The translations under genes were made by a program, and so were the position numbers. Of a stretch of DNA of 58,546 nucleotides, positions 41,884-50,961 are shown piece after piece; position 1 is the first letter of the stretch; each line of letters starts with the position of its first letter. The notes beneath the pieces are model-generated. The model ran no database searches and was not told the DNA's origin. It saw only the letters and a program-made list of their open reading frames with translations. Origin of the DNA: Donghicola sp041224595 (GTDB taxonomy: Bacteria > Pseudomonadota > Alphaproteobacteria > Rhodobacterales > Rhodobacteraceae); NCBI RefSeq assembly GCF_041224595.1, contig NZ_JBGFGN010000158.1, positions 1 to 58,546 of the forward strand. The letters are read 5' to 3'.

Positions 41884-44800
41884 GGTCTGCCGTGTTGGCA
41901 GGCCCCTGCCCCACGACCCGGGCCAGAATGGTCCCCGTGTCGATCCCGTCCCCATGCGGCAGGAACACCCGCAACTGGAAGGCGATGATCTCCGTGAAAC
42001 ACCCCATGGCCTTGAGACCTTCAATCATGCCCCGATCCGCACCGCCCAACTCAAGGCGCATCTCGCCTGCGACACGACGACGGGTCAGGGTGAGACCCCG
42101 GCCGAGATCGACCGGCGCCGTGGTGCCGAGGGCGGCGGTCAACATCTCCTGCGGCGTTTGCGGGTTGGAGACGAGGAAGCGGGCGCGCAACGCGGCCGCG
42201 CCTTGCTCGCTCAGCGTCCGCCCGATCATCGCCGTCGCCCCGTCGGGCGTGACCCGGTAGATGCGCTCATTGGTGGTCGGAATGTCCTTCCAAATGGGCA
42301 GCAGCAGCCCGGTCAGCAGGTAGAGCTTGGTCGTGGTGGTTTTTGGCAGGGACGCAGCCTCGGCATCCCAAAGTCCTGCAAACTCAGGCCTGTTGATCTC
42401 TTCCCAAGCCGAGGACTCGAACCGTGCCTCTTCGAAATAGCTCGACCCGTTTGGCCTCACCGCCTTGCGCATCAGCGTGACAATGTCCTCGTCATACATC
42501 TGCATAGGGCGCGCCGAGATGAGCGCCGCGCGACCGGAGGCGCGATTAACCATCGGCAGCTTGTCCGGATTGCGCGATATGGCCTCTTCGGCGCCCAGGA
42601 CATGGACTGGGTCCGTCACCTCGAGCCCGATGATCCGCGTCACGGCGCCGGATTTCGGGCAGGTCCAGAGATCTTCCGTGGAGACCTGTTCTATCTTGTC
42701 GCCGCGTAGGGTTTCCACACCGAGATCGAGCGTGCCCGCCGCGCGCGCCCGTTCCGTCTGATCGGCAATCCGGCGCATGAACTCGGCAAAGAGTGCGTTC
42801 TGCATGTGGATGGGCAGGGCCAGAACCCGGTTCAGAAACCGCTGGATCGGCGGCAGCTCCTCAAGGAGCACCCCCTCCTTGTCGATCAGCCGCAGGGCCG
42901 TCCAGTCGGTGAAGCTCTCGTAGCTCATCGCCTCGGCCCGCCCGGCAGCAAGATCGGCGAAATACCCACGCAGCGCCGCCCGTGCGATCGGGCTTTCGAG
43001 ATTGTCCTCCTCGCGGAACATGCCTTGCGAGCCGGTCTCGCGCTGGCCCTTCGTCAAGGCACCCAGCTGGTCGAGGCGTTTGGCTATCGTCGAGGTGAAA
43101 CGCTTCTCGCCATGCACATCGGAGGTGCAGACCCGGAAGAAGGGCGCGCTGACCTGGGCCGAACGATGCGTGCGGCCGAGCCCCTGGATGGCCGCATCGG
43201 CGCGCCAGCCGGGCTCCAGCAGGTAGTGCCGCCGCCGCTTCTGGTTCTTCGCCGTTTGCGCCGCGTGATAGGAGCGGCCCGTGCCGCCCGCATCGGAGAA
43301 GATCAGGACATCCTTCTCCCCGTCCATGAAGGCTTGGGTCTCGGAGGAATTGCTGCTGGCAGCGCGCTTCTCGATAAATAGATGGCCGTCTTCGGCCTTG
43401 AGGGGCCGGATCGATCGACCCGTGACCTCGGCAACGGCCTCGTCGCCAAAGGCCCAGATGATCTGGTCGAGCGCCGAGGGGATCGGGGCCAGAGTCATCA
43501 ACTCCATCATCGCCGCATCGCGCAGGGCGAGCGCCTCGCGCGAGACGACCAGCGCGCCGGTCTCGTCCCTGAGCGGCTCGGCCACCATATTGCCGTCGAT
43601 CTCCACGAGCTTCTGCGCGTGGATCGGGAAGGCCTGTTCCAGGTAGCCCAGGACATAGTCGCGCGGCGTCAAGGCACCCTCGACGAGCTCGTCTTCCGCG
43701 TCCATCGTTTCAAGCCGACGTTTCAGCAGGCTCTCGCCGGTCGAAACCACCTGGATGACGCACGCGTGGCCCGTTGCCAGATCGTCCTCGATGGCGCGGA
43801 TGATGGTCGGTGCCTTCATGCCCATCAGGAGATGGTTGAAGAAGCGCTGCTTGGTGCTCTCGAAGCGAGATTTGGCCGAGGCGCGTGCGGCCGAGGCATT
43901 GGTCTCGCCCCAGGCATCGTTGACGCCGGTCGCAGTCAACGCGGCTTCGAGATTGTGGTGGATCGTCCGAAACGCGCCGGCATAAGCATCGTAGATCTCG
44001 ATCTGGGCCGGGGTGAGCGCATGTTCGAGCACGTCATACTCCACGCCATCGAAGCTGAGAGCACGGGCCGTGTAGAGACCAAGCGTCTTGAGATCGCGTG
44101 CGACCACCTCCATGGCGGCGACACCGCCTGCTTCCATCGCCGAGACGAAACTCTCGCGGCTCGGGAAGGGATACTCGGGTCCCTGCCCCCAGAGACCGAG
44201 ACGCGCGGCATAGGCGAGGTTGTGCACGCTCGTGGCGCCCGTGGCCGAGATGTAGAAGACGCGTGCACGTGGTGCTGCCAGTTGCAGCCGCAGGCCCGCA
44301 AGGCCCTGCTGGGAGGGTTTGACCCCCCTGCCCTGCTCGGACCCTGCGGCATTCTGCATGGCATGGGCCTCATCAAAGGCCAGCACGCCGTCGAACTCCG
44401 CGCCCATCCAGGCGAGGATCTGGCTCAGCCGCGTGGTGCCGCATTTGCCCGCGGACCGCAGCGTAGCGTAGGTGACGAAGAGGATACCGTCCCCCATCGG
44501 GATGGGCTGGTCCGGTTTCCATTTGGAGAGCGGCTGGATGTCTGCAGGCGAGCCGCCGAGATCGGTCCAGTCGCGGATCGCGTCCTCGATGAGCGTGGCG
44601 GATTTGGAGACCCAGATCGCCTTCCTGCGCCCAGCGAGCCAGTTCACCAGGATGAGCCCGGCGCATTCGCGCCCCTTGCCGCAGCCCGTGCCGTCACCGA
44701 GGAAGTAGCCAAGGCGATAAGCATTGGCGTCCGGGTCATCATCGGCACGGGTGAGTTTGGTCTGGTCGTCGTCGATGGTGAACCGCCCCGGCAGGTCACG

Positions 44801-46135
44801 CCCATGGGCATCATTGGCCATGATGATGGTCTCGAGCTGAGCCTCGGAGAGATGCCCATCCTCGATCAGCCTGGCAGGCAGGCGCAATTCCGCACTGGCC
44901 GCGCCAGAAGGCACGGGTGGCGCCACGGAAGCCATGGCGATGCTTTCAACCAAGGGCGTGGGATGTTCCTGCGCACCCGCGATCTCGATCCGCTGAGGGC
45001 GATAGCGCGCATAGATATCCGAGACGGGCGTGTTGTCGCGCGCGGCCTCAAGGCTTGTGAAAGTGAGCGGTATGGCGGCGTTGGTCTGAGCGTTGGACGC
45101 CACAACTCTAGCAACTGGTCGCTTGCGCGTGACAGGTACTGGACCGACCGATCGCGCATGAGGGTTTTTCGCCGCCTGTTGTACGGGGCGCGCCTCGGGC
45201 CGGGTTGCGGCCACGGCGTCGGCAAAAGGAAGGGCTTCATCCAAGTCCCTGACGCTGGCGCGGATCATCTCTCCGTCCTCCTGCACCTTGTCGAAGACCA
45301 TCAGCTGGGTTTCCACAGAGGTGCCGAGCTTGCGGTAAACCTGTCCCGGCATCGTGAGGGCCAAGCGCGGCGTCAGGAGACCGCAAGCGCGGGACCAATG
45401 CGCGGCATCGCGTTCGGGCGTGAATCCCGGCGGCATGATCGCCACCAGCCGCCCGCCATGCGCGAGACGCTTTGCAGCCGCAATGAGATGTTTGGCGGCG
45501 ATGTGCTTGTCGCGGGAGCGATCGACCGAGGAGGCGAACGGCGGGTTCATCACCACGATGTCGGGTAGAACCGGCGTCTGCAGCAGATCGTCGATATGCT
45601 CGCCGTCATGGCCCGTCACATCTCCCCCAAAGACGGCCCGCAGGAGGCGCTGACGAAAAGGGGCGATCTCGTTGAGCAAAAGCGTGGCACCGGCTCGGGT
45701 GGCGAACGCGGCCAGGGCACCGGTACCAGCTGACGGCTCCAACACGGTCTCGCCCTTGCGGATCGCTGCGGCCCGCACCGTCAGAGCCGCGAAAGACAAC
45801 GGCGTGGAAAACTGCTGCAGCCGGATCTGCTGCTCTGACCGGCGGGTTTCCGTCAGCAGCCGCGAGGCGAGCAGCTTTGCGGCGAAGTAATCATCCTCAC
45901 TGTTATCGCCACGTAGCAGCGCCTGCACAGCCGCCGCCTGCATCAGGTCATAGGCCTTCCGCCAGTCCCAGGCGCCCCCGGCATCACTGCCAAGAAAGGT
46001 CTCTCGCATGATGCGTGCGAGCGCTGAGCTGCGCAGGGGTTGGTGGTCGATCTCCGTGCCGATCTGCTCGAGGGCAGAAACGAAGTTAGCTTTGGATTCA
46101 ATAGGATCGGGGAGCGTTGAGCAGGGCTTGGACAT
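41873..46135 (-). CDS. N6-type DNA methyltransferase fused to a strawberry-notch family helicase
   Basis: The 1420-aa protein has an N-terminal methyltransferase-like domain: SAM-binding EPSAGTGALAAFATRAG near residue 130 and the catalytic NPPF motif at 197-200. A central strawberry-notch NTPase follows: GDGTGCGKGRECAGLILVNW near 480-500, a DEAH box (FDEAHAMQNA) near 585 and a C-terminal helicase domain with DAGGTGRSYHA near 960. Such fusions are frequent on alphaproteobacterial plasmids and phages. A role in protecting incoming DNA or remodelling it is inferred, not known. It is the largest gene in the window. Confidence 0.85.
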   Translation of the reverse strand: MSKPCSTLPDPIESKANFVSALEQIGTEIDHQPLRSSALARIMRETFLGSDAGGAWDWRKAYDLMQAAAVQALLRGDNSEDDYFAAKLLASRLLTETRRSEQQIRLQQFSTPLSFAALTVRAAAIRKGETVLEPSAGTGALAAFATRAGATLLLNEIAPFRQRLLRAVFGGDVTGHDGEHIDDLLQTPVLPDIVVMNPPFASSVDRSRDKHIAAKHLIAAAKRLAHGGRLVAIMPPGFTPERDAAHWSRACGLLTPRLALTMPGQVYRKLGTSVETQLMVFDKVQEDGEMIRASVRDLDEALPFADAVAATRPEARPVQQAAKNPHARSVGPVPVTRKRPVARVVASNAQTNAAIPLTFTSLEAARDNTPVSDIYARYRPQRIEIAGAQEHPTPLVESIAMASVAPPVPSGAASAELRLPARLIEDGHLSEAQLETIIMANDAHGRDLPGRFTIDDDQTKLTRADDDPDANAYRLGYFLGDGTGCGKGRECAGLILVNWLAGRRKAIWVSKSATLIEDAIRDWTDLGGSPADIQPLSKWKPDQPIPMGDGILFVTYATLRSAGKCGTTRLSQILAWMGAEFDGVLAFDEAHAMQNAAGSEQGRGVKPSQQGLAGLRLQLAAPRARVFYISATGATSVHNLAYAARLGLWGQGPEYPFPSRESFVSAMEAGGVAAMEVVARDLKTLGLYTARALSFDGVEYDVLEHALTPAQIEIYDAYAGAFRTIHHNLEAALTATGVNDAWGETNASAARASAKSRFESTKQRFFNHLLMGMKAPTIIRAIEDDLATGHACVIQVVSTGESLLKRRLETMDAEDELVEGALTPRDYVLGYLEQAFPIHAQKLVEIDGNMVAEPLRDETGALVVSREALALRDAAMMELMTLAPIPSALDQIIWAFGDEAVAEVTGRSIRPLKAEDGHLFIEKRAASSNSSETQAFMDGEKDVLIFSDAGGTGRSYHAAQTAKNQKRRRHYLLEPGWRADAAIQGLGRTHRSAQVSAPFFRVCTSDVHGEKRFTSTIAKRLDQLGALTKGQRETGSQGMFREEDNLESPIARAALRGYFADLAAGRAEAMSYESFTDWTALRLIDKEGVLLEELPPIQRFLNRVLALPIHMQNALFAEFMRRIADQTERARAAGTLDLGVETLRGDKIEQVSTEDLWTCPKSGAVTRIIGLEVTDPVHVLGAEEAISRNPDKLPMVNRASGRAALISARPMQMYDEDIVTLMRKAVRPNGSSYFEEARFESSAWEEINRPEFAGLWDAEAASLPKTTTTKLYLLTGLLLPIWKDIPTTNERIYRVTPDGATAMIGRTLSEQGAAALRARFLVSNPQTPQEMLTAALGTTAPVDLGRGLTLTRRRVAGEMRLELGGADRGMIEGLKAMGCFTEIIAFQLRVFLPHGDGIDTGTILARVVGQGPANTADQAA

Positions 46136-46174
46136 GGGGAATTCCTTTGGATCAGGGTCTGAGTTCCAAAGGAG

Positions 46175-46212
46175 AAAAAGCCCGCTCTACACTTTGAAGG
46201 CGTAGAGCGGGC
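46175..46212 (-). terminator. strong intrinsic terminator after the toxin gene
   Basis: GCCCGCTCTAC (46180-46190) and GTAGAGCGGGC (46202-46212) form a perfect 11-bp stem; on the minus strand it is followed by TTTTT (46179-46175). It ends the toxin-antitoxin operon, 40 bp before the next start. Confidence 0.88.
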
Positions 46213-46241
46213 AATTTCTTAGCATCGGGCCTGCACCCCGA

Positions 46242-46547
46242 TCATGGCCACTGCTGCGCAGCATGAAGAACGCGCAAAATGGTCACCATCTCAGGGCTTT
46301 CAGCATAAACTACGATGTAGTTCGGCCGAACAACCATCTCCCTAGTCCCGTCCACACGGCCCGCGCGGTACATCTGAGGGCGTTCTGGAAGGAGGGACGT
46401 CTTGTGTTCAATCTCGTCTTTGAGAACTTGAGCGGCATCCGGGTTGTCGTCAGAGATGTAGTCAATGATTGCCAGCAAGTCGGCGATGGCCGTCGCTTTC
46501 CATTCAAGAACGGGCCCATCAAGATTTGGCAAGGCGCTTCCCGTCAA
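46242..46547 (-). CDS. RelE/ParE-superfamily toxin
   Basis: The 101-aa protein has the ParE/RelE fold pattern: LEWKATAIADLLAIIDYISDDNPDAAQVLKDEI (two helices), ERPQMYRAGRVDGTREMVV and PNYIVVYAESPEMVTILRVLHAAQQWP. It is more ParE/YafQ-like at the C-terminus. The ATG lies 29 bp inside the antitoxin gene, the usual TA overlap. Target (gyrase or ribosome-bound mRNA) cannot be decided from sequence alone. Confidence 0.85.
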   Translation of the reverse strand: MTGSALPNLDGPVLEWKATAIADLLAIIDYISDDNPDAAQVLKDEIEHKTSLLPERPQMYRAGRVDGTREMVVRPNYIVVYAESPEMVTILRVLHAAQQWP

Positions 46548-46818
46548 TCAATGCCTGGGCGTCTTGCATCGCCTTGGTATGGGGCGTTGTGGGGCGTGGA
46601 TCGTCCAGCGCTTCCTGTACCTTCGCCCGGAACCAGGCGTCATAGGCATCCGGATCAGCGGTCAATCCGGCAGGCAAGCCGCCTTCTGCGGCCACGCGGG
46701 TCAGAAGAATACGCACCGCGTCGGAGAGCGTCAGACCGACGCCGGCAAGTGCGTCCGAAGCCTGTGCTTTCAGCTGATCGTCAACACGGACATGAAGCAT
46801 GGATGTTTGGGCGGGCAT
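46519..46818 (-). CDS. RelB/DinJ-family antitoxin
   Basis: The 99-aa protein has an N-terminal ribbon-helix-helix (MLHVRVDDQLKAQASDALAGVGLTLSDAVRILLTRVAAEG) as in RelB/DinJ, then a flexible acidic toxin-binding tail (DAYDAWFRAKVQEALDDPRP). It precedes and overlaps the toxin gene. A perfect palindrome 28 bp upstream of the ATG is the probable autoregulatory operator. The pair should stabilise the plasmid. Confidence 0.87.
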   Translation of the reverse strand: MPAQTSMLHVRVDDQLKAQASDALAGVGLTLSDAVRILLTRVAAEGGLPAGLTADPDAYDAWFRAKVQEALDDPRPTTPHTKAMQDAQALIDGKRLAKS

Positions 46819-46846
46819 GGATGGTCCTCCAGTGGATGGGAGTGAT

Positions 46847-46864
46847 GTATCTCATTTGAGATAC
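46847..46864. promoter_or_regulatory. palindromic operator of the toxin-antitoxin operon
   Basis: GTATCTCATTTGAGATAC has perfect 8-bp arms around TT and lies 28 bp before the antitoxin ATG, as expected for a ribbon-helix-helix autorepressor site. Confidence 0.7.
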
Positions 46865-46922
46865 GGTTTCAAGTCGGCAGTATGTGCGCGCGTGGTCCTC
46901 AGGTGTTGTCTCAACGGGAAAC

Positions 46923-47579
46923 TCAGCCACCCTGCCCCGCCAGGAACTCCGCCAGCACCGGGCTGGCTTCGCTCTTCGCGGAGTTGAGCAGCACCGAGCC
47001 CGCAAGCGTCGCTTTCGACAGGCGTACGAGCCCACCGGTTTCCTCGATGCGGTAGCAGCGGCGTTTTTGCCGCCCGCGCCTGTAGTGGGTCGCGGTGACG
47101 ATCTGGCAGGTGCTGCCATCGGTGAACGTCACAGGGGTCGCGAGCTTGATCTTGTCGCCTTCCTCGTAGTCCGGGATTGCAGCCCAATCCCGGCAGCGCT
47201 GACGCCAGTCCTGGGCGTAGCTGTCCGGGTCTTTCAGGTCGGAGAGGAGCTCGATCAGCCCAAGGGGAGCACGAGATTCGTTCGGGCCAGCACTTTCCTC
47301 CATGTCCTTGTAGCCCCAGCACCCATCGTCGTATCGGGTGAGGAAGACAGCGCCGAAGGTGATCGAGCCATCGGCATCCGTGACATAGGTCGCGTCCTCG
47401 ACAGGGGTGCCGTCGAGATCGGTGACCCTTGCCGCCGCATACCAGGTGGAGCCGACCTTGCAGGCTTTGACCAGTTCGGTTTTGCGCGTGTCGCTCTCGA
47501 AGGTGCAGAGCCGGGCAATCTCCGCTTTCTCGTCCGTGTAGGTCTGGACGCGGCGGTCGGTGTAAAAAAGCCAACCCAT
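46923..47579 (-). CDS. DUF6927 family protein
   Basis: The 218-aa protein matches the DUF6927 pattern: MGWLFYTDRRVQTYTDEKAEIARLCTFES, KVGSTWYAAARVTDLDG, TFGAVFLTRYDDGCWGYKDMEESAGPNESRAPLGLIELL and a C-terminal RRRCYRIEETGGLVRL-like segment. It is soluble, with no catalytic motif recognised. It is a typical member of the alphaproteobacterial plasmid accessory set and is bounded by hairpins on its upstream side, consistent with an independent unit. Confidence 0.8.
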   Translation of the reverse strand: MGWLFYTDRRVQTYTDEKAEIARLCTFESDTRKTELVKACKVGSTWYAAARVTDLDGTPVEDATYVTDADGSITFGAVFLTRYDDGCWGYKDMEESAGPNESRAPLGLIELLSDLKDPDSYAQDWRQRCRDWAAIPDYEEGDKIKLATPVTFTDGSTCQIVTATHYRRGRQKRRCYRIEETGGLVRLSKATLAGSVLLNSAKSEASPVLAEFLAGQGG

Positions 47580-47614
47580 TTCAGAGTCCTTTCTCTCATT
47601 GGGAAAATTGTTGT

Positions 47615-47658
47615 CGCCAATGTCCCGAGAGGGCCGCAGGCCCGGCAGGGTATTGGCG
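47615..47658 (-). terminator. branched hairpin between leftward genes
   Basis: CGCCAAT (47615-47621) pairs with ATTGGCG (47652-47658), enclosing an inner stem GGGCC/GGCCC around GCA. On the minus strand it is followed by ACAACAATTTT. It lies between the 48.3-kb gene and the DUF6927 gene. Confidence 0.5.
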
Positions 47659-47681
47659 ATGCGTGTTTGAGAAAGGGCGCG

Positions 47682-48275
47682 CTATGCCACCCTCCGGTCA
47701 TCGATTTCCATCAGGGCATCGAGCGGTACGCGGTAGGGCTGCATGGCGTCGAAATCCTCGCAATTGCCGCAGTTCTGCACGATCGCGAAGGTGTCACAGG
47801 CATCCTTGAGAATGACCCGGAAGGTGCCGCCGAGGCCCGAGGGCACCTCGTAGGTCCCGCCGATGAGATAGTCCGAGGCCCGGCGCACGAAGACGCGGAT
47901 ACTGTGGCCATCGGTGGCGAGCCGGATCGCCCCCTGCCCCCGGTCGATGAGCACCTGCACGTCATCCAGGATGTCGGTGTAGAACTGGCCGGTCAGATCG
48001 CGAAACGCCATGCGGCGCTGCGCCATCCAGTCGGTGTCCCGAAACGGGTTCATGCCATCGGCGAAGGCGAAGGAGGGATCCGCCTGTTCGGTCGTGACGA
48101 TGCGAGTGGTCGTCCCATCGATCCCGTTCGAGCGCAGATGCACGCCATTGCCGACGATGAGGATCAGGGCGGGCTTGTCCACCGGTCCGTTCCAGTTGGG
48201 CAGGAAGGTTTTGCAGGCTCGCGCATGTGCGATCTGCGCCGCAACAGCGGAGGCAGAGAACTTGAGAATAGCCAT
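47682..48275 (-). CDS. conserved plasmid protein, unknown function
   Basis: From ATG 48275 (MAILKFSASAVAAQIAHARAC) it encodes 197 aa; upstream in-frame sequence crosses a terminator and is rejected. Alternating strands and helices (ALILIVGNGVHLRSNGID, RIVTTEQADPSFAFADGMNPF, DDVQVLIDRGQGAIRLATDGHSI) suggest a compact soluble fold. Three Cys occur near the C-terminus (DACDTF, NCGNCEDF). I do not recognise a family with a known function. Confidence 0.7.
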   Translation of the reverse strand: MAILKFSASAVAAQIAHARACKTFLPNWNGPVDKPALILIVGNGVHLRSNGIDGTTTRIVTTEQADPSFAFADGMNPFRDTDWMAQRRMAFRDLTGQFYTDILDDVQVLIDRGQGAIRLATDGHSIRVFVRRASDYLIGGTYEVPSGLGGTFRVILKDACDTFAIVQNCGNCEDFDAMQPYRVPLDALMEIDDRRVA

Positions 48276-48307
48276 GGGGATGTCTTTCCGTTGGGTGTAG
48301 GAGGGTC

Positions 48308-48341
48308 GACCCGCGCAGGTGGCATGATCCACGCGCGGGTC
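48308..48341 (-). terminator. long hairpin after the ParB-like gene
   Basis: GACCCGCGC (48308-48316) pairs perfectly with GCGCGGGTC (48333-48341); inside, GTGG and CCAC extend the stem after a bulge. It lies just downstream of the leftward ParB-like gene. Confidence 0.65.
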
Positions 48342-48351
48342 GGGTGATGGC

Positions 48352-50325
48352 TCAGGCCGCCTGCGCGACCCCGCTGTCAGACTCCGGGGTTTCCGCAGCG
48401 GGCTCTGCCTCATCACAGGCAACACCGGCGGTCTGCATCATCGGCGGGCACCAAGCGGCCACCGCAGCGCACTGTGCATCCGTCAGCGTGGCGAAGGGCT
48501 CGGCGAAGAGCTTGTCGCAGAAGGCGACGATCTCCTTCTTGCTCGACGAGGCCAGCGTCACAGCCTCCTGGGCGAGACCCAGATCCTCGTCGAGGATCTT
48601 CAGGAGCCAGGCCTTCTTGAAGCGGTTGAAGAGCGCCGCATTCGGCGTCCAATGCGCGCGAATGTCAGGCATGACCTCGATCTCGAAGTCATGCATCAGG
48701 CTGTCGCGCTGCCGGTCCCGCGCGAAGCAGGACTGCGTGGTGCTGGCCGTGGCATAGGCAACAAGCTTGGCCTTCTCACCAGGCTGCAGCGCGCGAAACG
48801 CTGCGAACTGATCGGCGGGCGCGCGGGCGTCATCGAGCCAGGACAGATCAAGCGCATCATGCGCCGCCGCCACCTGCTCGAGGGAGGTCTCGTCCATCTT
48901 GGCATGGTTGCGGTACTCTTTGCGGGCCTCGACCTTGATCGCCTGCGTGACACTCATGCCGCTGGCCAGAACATCACTCACCAGCTTGAAGAGCGTCAGA
49001 TCGAGCGTGGCCTCCGGATGCAGCGCCATCGCGGCCCCAAGCGCCATGGCCCGCTCGGTCTTGAGGTCCTCAGCCAGCGAGGCCGGGTAGTTGATTTCAC
49101 CAGCGTCCGGGGCCTCCTCCCGCGTCGGGTTACTCGCGGAGCCGCGTGCGCCCTCCTCTTTCACGGTGTCCTCTGGGCGCACGAGGCCCACATGGAGCGT
49201 CACCTGACCGTTGGACCAGGACGCGATCACGCCTGCACGGGCGAGATCCTCGGCGCTATAGGCCTCCTGCAGGTCGCGGGCTTCCTCTTCCAAGGCGTCC
49301 ACGCGCTCGTAGAGAGCGTTGTAGGCATCGTCATCGAGCCCCTCATCTTCCATCTCGAGCTGCAGTTTCTCAAGCTCGGCGGTGATCTCATCGATGCGCT
49401 TCTGGGTCGCCTCATCCGGCTCGATCGGGCTGGGATAGACTCGGCCATAGTCGGCCATGGTCGCGTAATCGTAGCGGACCACCGCATCGGCCCAGGCAAA
49501 GCCCAGCCTCATACGGGCCTCCTCGGCGGCGGCACAGAGCTTCTCGAGCAGGATGGTTTCGACCAGCGCCGCATCCTCAAGCACGGAATGCTCTTCAAGA
49601 AGATCGGCCGCGACAGCGCCACCCCACGCTTCGTAGTCCGCGCGCACAAAGGCCCCAATATCATCGCTGACCTGCACGCCGCGGGATTTGAGGGCCTGAC
49701 GGACGGTGTAGGCCTGCAGATAGCCGCCGTCTTTCGTGAGCGCCTCGAAGACCTCGCGCTGCGCCTCCTGGCTCGGGTGCTCGGCGAAGGCCTTCATCGT
49801 GTCGAGCGTGATTGTCTTGGCACGGGCCGCGGCGCGGATGTCGGGGTGGATCAGGCCGTAGCGCAACCGGCCTTTGACGGCGGCGACGGTGGTGCCGAAT
49901 GTCCTGGCGATCGTCTCGGGCGTCTGGCCGTCGACCTCCATCATCCGGGCGAAGGCCTCGAACTCGTCGATGGCGTTCATCGGCGCCTGGGTGATGTTTT
50001 CGGCGAGCGACAGTGCAGTGGTCGCGTCACACTCCTCCGGCACAAGGCGGCAGTCCACCTTGGTTTTCGCCGTGAACCCCTTGGCAGCCTTGTCGGCGAC
50101 CAGTTCCTTCAGCGCGGCATGGCGCCGGCCACCAGCGAGGACAGCGTAATTGCCGTCGAGTTTCTGGACCAGAAGCGGCTGGAGCAAGCCGAGAACGGCA
50201 ATGCTGGCTTTCAGGTGCGCGATATTCTCGGGGTCATAGGTTTCCGGGGAGTTGCTGCGCACATTGGCAGGGTGAGCTTTCAGATCGCCGATGGCGACAG
50301 AAACAGGTTTGAAACTTGCGGTCAT
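48352..50325 (-). CDS. ParB/Spo0J-family nuclease-like protein, large accessory type
   Basis: The 657-aa protein has a ParB N-terminal CTPase/nuclease-like domain with GGRRHAAL (65-72) and the ENITQAPMNAIDEFEAF block (about 109-125), then a KorB/ParB helix-turn-helix (ETIARTFGTTVAAVKGRLRYG). A long acidic coiled coil follows (about 300-360) and a unique C-terminal part. Far larger than RepB in this window, it is unlikely to be the partition protein; this form accompanies ArdC and strawberry-notch genes on many plasmids. Role unknown. Confidence 0.8.
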   Translation of the reverse strand: MTASFKPVSVAIGDLKAHPANVRSNSPETYDPENIAHLKASIAVLGLLQPLLVQKLDGNYAVLAGGRRHAALKELVADKAAKGFTAKTKVDCRLVPEECDATTALSLAENITQAPMNAIDEFEAFARMMEVDGQTPETIARTFGTTVAAVKGRLRYGLIHPDIRAAARAKTITLDTMKAFAEHPSQEAQREVFEALTKDGGYLQAYTVRQALKSRGVQVSDDIGAFVRADYEAWGGAVAADLLEEHSVLEDAALVETILLEKLCAAAEEARMRLGFAWADAVVRYDYATMADYGRVYPSPIEPDEATQKRIDEITAELEKLQLEMEDEGLDDDAYNALYERVDALEEEARDLQEAYSAEDLARAGVIASWSNGQVTLHVGLVRPEDTVKEEGARGSASNPTREEAPDAGEINYPASLAEDLKTERAMALGAAMALHPEATLDLTLFKLVSDVLASGMSVTQAIKVEARKEYRNHAKMDETSLEQVAAAHDALDLSWLDDARAPADQFAAFRALQPGEKAKLVAYATASTTQSCFARDRQRDSLMHDFEIEVMPDIRAHWTPNAALFNRFKKAWLLKILDEDLGLAQEAVTLASSSKKEIVAFCDKLFAEPFATLTDAQCAAVAAWCPPMMQTAGVACDEAEPAAETPESDSGVAQAA

Positions 50326-50408
50326 GGAATGTCCTTCTCGGTGGGTGGGATGCGGCCCGCGCGCTCACGCGCGTGACCAATCCCCGGCTTCAGGGATCAC
50401 CACGACAA

Positions 50409-50444
50409 AAGGCCCACTTTCCCTTTGAGGGGTCAGTGGGCCTT
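50409..50444 (-). terminator. intrinsic terminator after the DUF3768 gene
   Basis: AAGGCCCACT (50409-50418) pairs perfectly with AGTGGGCCTT (50435-50444); on the minus strand the T run TTTT follows. It separates DUF3768 from the ParB-like gene. Confidence 0.8.
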
Positions 50445-50484
50445 CATTGCTTGACGTATAAGGCTTGGGGGCGTGTCCCCTCGC

Positions 50485-50874
50485 CTACCAGTCGCGCGCC
50501 AGCATGATGGTCAGCACGCGCATGGTGGTGGCAGGATTGTCCGGGGTCTCAGCCCCGTAGCGGAAGTCCGAACCCGCCTCATAGAGATCGATTTTCCAGA
50601 ACACGGTCTCGCCCCGGATCTCGACCGCCCCGAAATCGTGCCATCCCTCGGGGTCGTTCTCGGGCTCGAATGTATCGAACGCACCGGTGGCCTTCACCGC
50701 CTCGGCCATGAAGCCGTCACCGGCCTCCATAAGCGAGCGGGTGACATGCATTCGGCCCTGAATAGGCTGCGCAGGCGGCACTCCAAGGCACGCGAGCTTG
50801 CGAAACGCGTCGTTCTGCGCCGCGATCACGGTTGGATCCGGACGGTCTGGCTGGGGTTGGACGGTCATGGACAT
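50485..50874 (-). CDS. DUF3768 family protein
   Basis: The 129-aa protein shows the DUF3768 signature: IAAQNDAFRKL at the N-terminus, GAFDTFEPENDPEGWHDFGAVEI, GETVFWKIDLYEAGSDF and a C-terminal TMRVLTIMLARDW. DUF3768 proteins are plasmid and phage encoded and uncharacterised. AAGGAG precedes the ATG. Confidence 0.85.
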   Translation of the reverse strand: MSMTVQPQPDRPDPTVIAAQNDAFRKLACLGVPPAQPIQGRMHVTRSLMEAGDGFMAEAVKATGAFDTFEPENDPEGWHDFGAVEIRGETVFWKIDLYEAGSDFRYGAETPDNPATTMRVLTIMLARDW

Positions 50875-50909
50875 GGGAATCTCCTTTGAGAAGTTGAAAC
50901 ACCCTTCCC

Positions 50910-50930
50910 AAAGCCCGCTTTTTCTTTTCC
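50910..50930. repeat. dispersed AAAGCCCGCTTT-type element
   Basis: AAAGCCCGCTTT followed by TTCTTTTCC, 36 bp upstream of the DUF3768 ATG. Related elements stand upstream of other leftward genes at 40464-40481, 41856-41877, 46176-46200, 50407-50428 and 52802-52824. Confidence 0.55.
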
Positions 50931-50961
50931 GATTGGTGGAATGACCGAAGCAGAAGGTGCC

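Noticed and set aside
43382..45568. A 728-codon open frame on the plus strand
   Set aside because: It lies wholly antisense to the methyltransferase/helicase gene, whose domains are clear; the product is Arg/Gly/His-rich low complexity typical of high-GC antisense frames.
46884..48347. A 487-codon plus-strand frame
   Set aside because: Antisense to two leftward genes and to hairpins between them; no domain.
48352..50325. This ParB-like gene as the plasmid partition protein
   Set aside because: A complete RepA-RepB pair is present at 55.7-57.9 kb and this protein has no ParA partner nearby.
48652..50376. A 574-codon plus-strand frame
   Set aside because: Antisense to the ParB-like gene, with no recognisable domain.
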